Shown here: positions 32,518 to 36,178 of the stretch, one piece after another | Numbering within the stretch: position 1 is the stretch's first letter | Layout of the letters: the number at the start of each line of letters is the position of its first letter | DNA from: an uncultured Ruminococcus sp. | GTDB taxonomy: Bacteria > Bacillota > Clostridia > Oscillospirales > Acutalibacteraceae | Direction: 5' to 3' | DNA length: 36,178 nt | NCBI GenBank assembly: GCA_902766885.1 | Contig: CACXFS010000011.1 | Span: 1 to 36,178, forward strand | The notes under the pieces: generated by a model | Told to the model about the DNA's origin: nothing | Seen by the model: only the letters and a program-made list of their open reading frames with translations | The model's database searches: none | Position numbers and translations under genes: made by a program

Positions 32518-33165
32518 ATGAGCATTAAAGTTGAAGTATGGGGCGACTATGCCTGCTTTTCAAGGCCAGAACTTAAGATTGAACGTTTCACGTACGATTG
32601 CATAACTCCGTCTGCCGCAAGAGGCATACTTGATGCAGTATTCTGGCATCCGGGATTAGTGTGGGTTATTGATAAAATCTACATACTAAGCCCGATTGAG
32701 TTTACAAACATAAGGCGAAATGAAGTAAAGTCAAAGTTGCTTTCTTCCAAAGCAAAAACTGCAATGAGCGGAAAGAATGTTGACCTTTTCATTGACACAA
32801 GCTCGGATATTCAGCAAAGAGCAGCAACCGTACTTAAGAATGTTCATTACGTTATTGAAGCACACTTTGATATGACCGACAAGGCAAATCAAAGTGACAA
32901 TACGGGAAAATTTCAGGAAATGATGAAACGTCGCTTGGATAAGGGACAGTGCTATCATCAGCCGTATCTGGGATGCAGAGAATTCCCTGCAAAATTCCGA
33001 CGATGGGAATTTGACACTGTGCCAACTGTGGATATTTCTTCAGACCTCGGACTTATGCTTTATGATATGGACTATTCCGACAAAAATAATATTACACCTA
33101 TGTATTTCAGAGCAAAAATACAAAACGGTGTACTTGACCTTAGAGATTGCGAGGTGCTTAGATAA
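32518..33165 (+). CDS. cas5c: Cas5c, CRISPR RNA-processing subunit of type I-C Cascade
   Basis: This is a 215-residue protein. Cas5c (Cas5d) cuts the pre-crRNA at the base of the repeat hairpin and stays on the 5' handle; in type I-C it replaces Cas6. Family features are the N-terminal MSIKVEVWGDYACFSRPELK, the segment TPSAARGILDAVFWHPG, and the RR-rich mid-part. ATG 32518 is chosen because AAAGGAG lies 7 nt upstream; an in-frame ATG at 32473 is inside the promoter. The stop overlaps the cas8c start (TAATG). It is presumably the enzyme that would also process the small RNA at 32374. Confidence 0.95.
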   Translation: MSIKVEVWGDYACFSRPELKIERFTYDCITPSAARGILDAVFWHPGLVWVIDKIYILSPIEFTNIRRNEVKSKLLSSKAKTAMSGKNVDLFIDTSSDIQQRAATVLKNVHYVIEAHFDMTDKANQSDNTGKFQEMMKRRLDKGQCYHQPYLGCREFPAKFRRWEFDTVPTVDISSDLGLMLYDMDYSDKNNITPMYFRAKIQNGVLDLRDCEVLR

Positions 33166-34940
33166 TGGTTTTACAATCCCTTGTGAATCTTTACGAGGTT
33201 CTCTCAGCTAAAGATAAGGTAGATAAGTTGGGCTGGGCAAAATCAAAAGCATCATACGGTCTGATTATTGACGAAAACGGTGTATTAACAAACGTCATTT
33301 CACTAAAAACTACCGATAAAAGCGGAAAAAAGGAGATAGCGTCACAAATCAGCCTTCCAATGCCGGTTAAAAGAGCGGTAAATATATCGGCAAATTTTCT
33401 GTATGATACAGCGTCTTATCTTTTCGGAAATGACCGAAAGGGTAAGCCTGAACGAAATAAGCTGTGCTTTGAGGAGTCAAAGCGGCTTCATCAAAAGCTG
33501 CTTGCAGACGATGATTCCACTGCGGCAAAAGCAATATTGCTGTATTATGAAAATATTGATATTGACAACATTGAAAGCTATCTTGTTGATATTGGCTGTA
33601 ACGAAAATGTCATAACCGATATTTTTAAAAATAGTGCAAATCTTGTATTTATGCCGCTCGGAAAACTTGCAACCGATTACGCTGACATTTGCAACTGCTG
33701 GAATAAGCATTACAGCAAAAGCGAATCTGAAACGGAAATCTGCCTTGTTACAGGTAAAAAGCTACCTGTGTCAAGACTTCATCCTGTAATTAAAGGAGTA
33801 AGAGGCGGACAGTCAATGGGAACCTCTCTTGTATCCTTTAATGCACCTGCATTTGAGTCTTTCGACAAATCACAAGGAAATAACTCACCTGTCAGCGAAT
33901 ATGCCGCTTTTGCCTACACAACAGCACTTAATTATCTGCTGTCAGAAAGTGAATATGTAAACTATTTCGGTGATACGACAGTAGTCTGTTGGACTGAAGA
34001 TGATAACGAAGGCTGTCAGGATATTTTTGCTGACTTCTTCGGAAACAGTGACGAACTAAAGCAAAAAGATTTGTGGAATGTTATCAAAAAACTGTCAATG
34101 GGGCAGAGCGTTGAGTGGAACTCAATACCGATTAATCCCGAAGTTAAATTTTATATTCTCGGTTTATCGCCTAATGCGGCACGACTCTCGGTAAGATTCT
34201 TTCTTGTAAACTCTTTCGGAAATTTTATGAAAAATGTTGTGAAACACGAAGAAAATATGCGTATTGACATTCCGAAGTTTTTACAGAGTACACATTTTCC
34301 TGCGTGGAAAGTTTTAAGAGAAACGGTAAATCAGAACTCAAAAAATAAAAGCGCAAAACCACAGCTTGCAGGAAACTATATCTACTCGATATTAACCGGT
34401 TACAAATATCCTGCAACACTCTATGACAACATAATGATAAGGATAAAAGCTGAAAGAGATGTCAACGCAGAACGAGAGGCAATAAGAGCAGCTGTTATCA
34501 AAGCATTTTTAAACAGAAACTATCCCGAATATAAGGAGGTATTAACTGTGTCAATAAATAATGATACCAATAATCAGGCTTATAATCTCGGCAGACTTTT
34601 CTCGATTCTTGAGGAAATTCAGTCGGTAGCAAACCCAACTATCAATTCAACTATAAAGGACAGGTATTTTTCGTCAGCAAGTTCAACACCGGCGGCAATA
34701 TTCCCGTTTCTTTTAGATCTTGCTCAAAAGCATATTAAAAAGATAAGAACAGATAATCCCGGATTTTGCATAGCAAAGCAAAAGGAAATAACCGATATTC
34801 TTTCAAAATTTGAAGAAAGCTTTCCAGCAAGAATGACTATGCAGGAAAAGGGAGCTTTCCAAATAGGCTATTATCATCAGGTACAGAAAAGATATACAAA
34901 AAACCTGCTAAGAAAAGTCAATAGGCAAATTACAAGTTGA
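33165..34940 (+). CDS. cas8c: Cas8c (Csd1), large subunit of type I-C Cascade
   Basis: This 591-residue protein has the usual Csd1 length, so it is complete. Cas8c recognises the PAM and helps unwind target DNA. Family features: the N-terminal LVNLYEVLSAKDKVDKLGWA, the central segment CLVTGKKLPVSRLHPVIKGV (the typical Csd1 CxxTG...H-P-I block), and AYTTALNYLL. The start shares a base with the cas5c stop. The last 130 codons also encode the small subunit from an internal start at 34548. In other type I-C loci cas7 follows directly; here an IS110 element begins within about 80 nt. Confidence 0.95.
   Translation: MVLQSLVNLYEVLSAKDKVDKLGWAKSKASYGLIIDENGVLTNVISLKTTDKSGKKEIASQISLPMPVKRAVNISANFLYDTASYLFGNDRKGKPERNKLCFEESKRLHQKLLADDDSTAAKAILLYYENIDIDNIESYLVDIGCNENVITDIFKNSANLVFMPLGKLATDYADICNCWNKHYSKSESETEICLVTGKKLPVSRLHPVIKGVRGGQSMGTSLVSFNAPAFESFDKSQGNNSPVSEYAAFAYTTALNYLLSESEYVNYFGDTTVVCWTEDDNEGCQDIFADFFGNSDELKQKDLWNVIKKLSMGQSVEWNSIPINPEVKFYILGLSPNAARLSVRFFLVNSFGNFMKNVVKHEENMRIDIPKFLQSTHFPAWKVLRETVNQNSKNKSAKPQLAGNYIYSILTGYKYPATLYDNIMIRIKAERDVNAEREAIRAAVIKAFLNRNYPEYKEVLTVSINNDTNNQAYNLGRLFSILEEIQSVANPTINSTIKDRYFSSASSTPAAIFPFLLDLAQKHIKKIRTDNPGFCIAKQKEITDILSKFEESFPARMTMQEKGAFQIGYYHQVQKRYTKNLLRKVNRQITS
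34548..34940 (+). CDS. cas11c: Cas11c small subunit from an internal start within cas8c
   Basis: A textbook ribosome site AAGGAGG (34533-34539) is followed after 8 nt by GTG at 34548, exactly in frame with cas8c (codon 462). The product would be 130 residues, starting with the SINNDTNNQAYNLGRLFSIL segment. Independent translation of the cas8c 3' part to give the Cas11 small subunit is established for type I-C systems, and the length suits it. Cas11 lines the belly of Cascade and stabilises the R-loop. Confidence 0.8.
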   Translation: MSINNDTNNQAYNLGRLFSILEEIQSVANPTINSTIKDRYFSSASSTPAAIFPFLLDLAQKHIKKIRTDNPGFCIAKQKEITDILSKFEESFPARMTMQEKGAFQIGYYHQVQKRYTKNLLRKVNRQITS

Positions 34941-36178
34941 CAAAGAGAAAAGAAGGTATAGCAAAGCTGAGCGGCAGATAAAAAAGTATGTGCCGCTCCG
35001 GATATTGAAAAAGAATCATTTATGAGATATCAACTCTGCTACAAAAGACCAGCTTGTCAGATGTGTAAGTATACAGTTCGGTAACTCTGCCGTAATAGAT
35101 ACGAAGGAATTTGTTGAGACCTGCAATCATAGCTTCTTTACCACATTTGCCTTCGGAGCGTTTCTTTTGTATGAAGTCGTACACCGGATCGCCAACAGGC
35201 TTATGCTGAATAAGGCACTGCATAATCTCAAAACCAGTTTTCCTTAGATAACTGTTACCACGTTTTGTAATATGCCGTTCTGTAGAATTGAAAGAACCTG
35301 ACTGGTAAGGCGGAGGATCAATACCTGCGTACGCAATTAAAGAGTGTTTATTGCGAAAGCGTTTGACGTCACCGATCTCGGCAATAATGCGCGGTGCAAG
35401 GACATCGCCGATGCAGGGCATATTACGGACAACAGAATATTCTGGCAGGGACTTGGCAAGCTGTTGCATTTGTGCTAAAATGGTGTCACGAGATAATTCA
35501 ACCTGATGAATCACTCGTACTGCTTCCTGAACTACAAGTTTGGTTGACAAGGAGTTAGGAAGCACAGGGATACCGTTTTGAGCTACGGCAAGGATCTCCT
35601 TTGCCAAACGTTCGTACACACGGTATCCCTTTTTCTTTGCCCATTTACAGTAATCAGTTAGAAATCGCTTTTCTCCCATGGCAAGGATATGCCCATAGTG
35701 CCAGTATCTGTCTACAAAGTCGGTCAATTTGTGGTTAGAGGGGCTGTCCGACATCAAATTTTGGATACCGGGCATAACCTGATCCAGCAAGTTGCTGAGA
35801 TTGACTTTAGCCTTAACCAGTATAGATACTGTTTGGTAATACTGACGGGCAAGCAGCTTCAATTCTCTGTAAACGTCCTTCGGAGGCATTACCGGAGTCA
35901 ATTCATACCAGTATGTAAGTCCGAATGAAGCGATGCGAACAGAATCAATCTTGTCTGTTTTCGCTTTGCGAATACTTTGAGAACAATACTTTTTCATGCG
36001 CAGAGCGTTGACAGTACAAACAAAGATACCTTTTTCAACAAGCAGCGATACCACAGGTAAGTGGTAGTGTCCAGTATCTTCCAAAACGACGCGAGTTTCT
36101 TCATCATAGGATTTGATGAGATTGCAAAGATGAACGATATCCTCTATGGAATGAAGCATTTTGAACGGAGGCTTTAAC
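34941..36178. mobile_element. IS110-family insertion sequence (left part of window only; right end outside)
   Basis: The transposase gene fills 35020-36178 and runs off the window. The exact left boundary is not visible, because IS110 elements lack clear terminal inverted repeats; it lies between the cas8c stop (34940) and 35019. In that gap AAAAGAAGGTATAGCAAAG looks like a ribosome site for a gene whose start is missing, followed by hairpin GAGCGGCA/TGCCGCTC (34969-34976 with 34991-34998). IS110 elements carry a bridge RNA in a noncoding end; any such RNA upstream of the transposase would be outside the window. Confidence 0.75.
35020..36178 (-). CDS. IS110-family transposase (DEDD recombinase), 5' part outside window
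   Basis: At least 386 codons are open to the right edge. An internal ATG exists at 36159, but the frame continues upstream with LKPPFK, and the first catalytic Asp of the DEDD RuvC-like domain (usually in GIDVSK) has not yet appeared, so the gene is cut by the window. Visible: the Glu in VVLEDTGHYH, Asp residues in KTDKIDSVRIA, then the C-terminal Tnp_20 domain with PCIGDVLAPRIIAEIGDVKRF, AYAGIDPPPYQSG and the ITKRGNSYLRK segment with the conserved serine. The enzyme makes RNA-guided (bridge RNA) strand exchange. It looks intact, without stop or frameshift. It is oriented against the cas genes. Confidence 0.92.
   Translation of the reverse strand, partial: LKPPFKMLHSIEDIVHLCNLIKSYDEETRVVLEDTGHYHLPVVSLLVEKGIFVCTVNALRMKKYCSQSIRKAKTDKIDSVRIASFGLTYWYELTPVMPPKDVYRELKLLARQYYQTVSILVKAKVNLSNLLDQVMPGIQNLMSDSPSNHKLTDFVDRYWHYGHILAMGEKRFLTDYCKWAKKKGYRVYERLAKEILAVAQNGIPVLPNSLSTKLVVQEAVRVIHQVELSRDTILAQMQQLAKSLPEYSVVRNMPCIGDVLAPRIIAEIGDVKRFRNKHSLIAYAGIDPPPYQSGSFNSTERHITKRGNSYLRKTGFEIMQCLIQHKPVGDPVYDFIQKKRSEGKCGKEAMIAGLNKFLRIYYGRVTELYTYTSDKLVFCSRVDIS

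Overview
The window looks like chromosomal DNA of a low-to-moderate GC, starch- or fibre-degrading gut Firmicute close to Ruminococcus (Oscillospiraceae), with R. bromii-type biology a reasonable inference. The evidence is three or four secreted proteins with dockerin modules, starch-binding-like N-terminal modules (family 26-like), consensus TTGNNN-17-TATAAT promoters, GGAGG ribosome sites, and sporulation-type genes (SpoIIM-like, CotH-like). No rRNA or species marker is present, so the genus is inferred.

Layout. 1-500: tRNA-His, tRNA-Lys and tRNA-Gln, followed by a two-copy 99-bp tandem repeat. 518-6253: a ClC-type anion channel, a small dockerin protein, and a large secreted protein with LRR, dockerin, SGNH esterase and five Ig-like repeats. 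6476-8481: a compact operon of a DUF5685-like cysteine-rich protein, a J-domain protein with a cysteine-rich tail, and a small membrane protein. 8603-15965: a secreted GH24-type lysozyme with an SH3 domain embedded in the catalytic domain, then proC, a SpoIIM-like protein, a YesL-like membrane protein, two paralogous membrane-anchored small proteins and a membrane acyltransferase. 16341-29949: an extracellular-protein region, with a promoter and folded leader ahead of a CotH-kinase/half-dockerin protein, a 2290-residue surface-type protein, a 49-residue acidic peptide, an LRR-dockerin protein and an HprK-like kinase. 30051-34940: a type I-C CRISPR-Cas operon (cas3, cas5c, cas8c with an internal cas11c start). 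34941-36178: an IS110-family element running off the right edge, where cas7 would be expected.

The most notable discovery is in the 223-bp gap between cas3 and cas5c. On the minus strand there is a complete small-RNA gene: an extended -10 promoter, a start point falling on the first base of a degenerate type I-C CRISPR repeat (hairpin plus the 11-nt handle TGGATTGAAAT), a spacer-like segment and a strong intrinsic terminator. The spacer-like segment matches, at 17 of its first 18 positions, a site that carries the type I-C PAM TTC and lies directly upstream of the cas5c -35 box. The single mismatch is at position 12, a base that type I effectors flip out. This has the anatomy of a CRISPR-resembling guide RNA that makes Cascade repress its own cas operon. 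The IS110 element downstream of cas8c raises the question whether this circuit is still alive in this strain.

A second, weaker candidate system is the set formed by the giant surface protein, the 49-residue acidic peptide, the LRR-dockerin protein and the HprK-like kinase (21190-29949), in which strong hairpins separate the last three cistrons.
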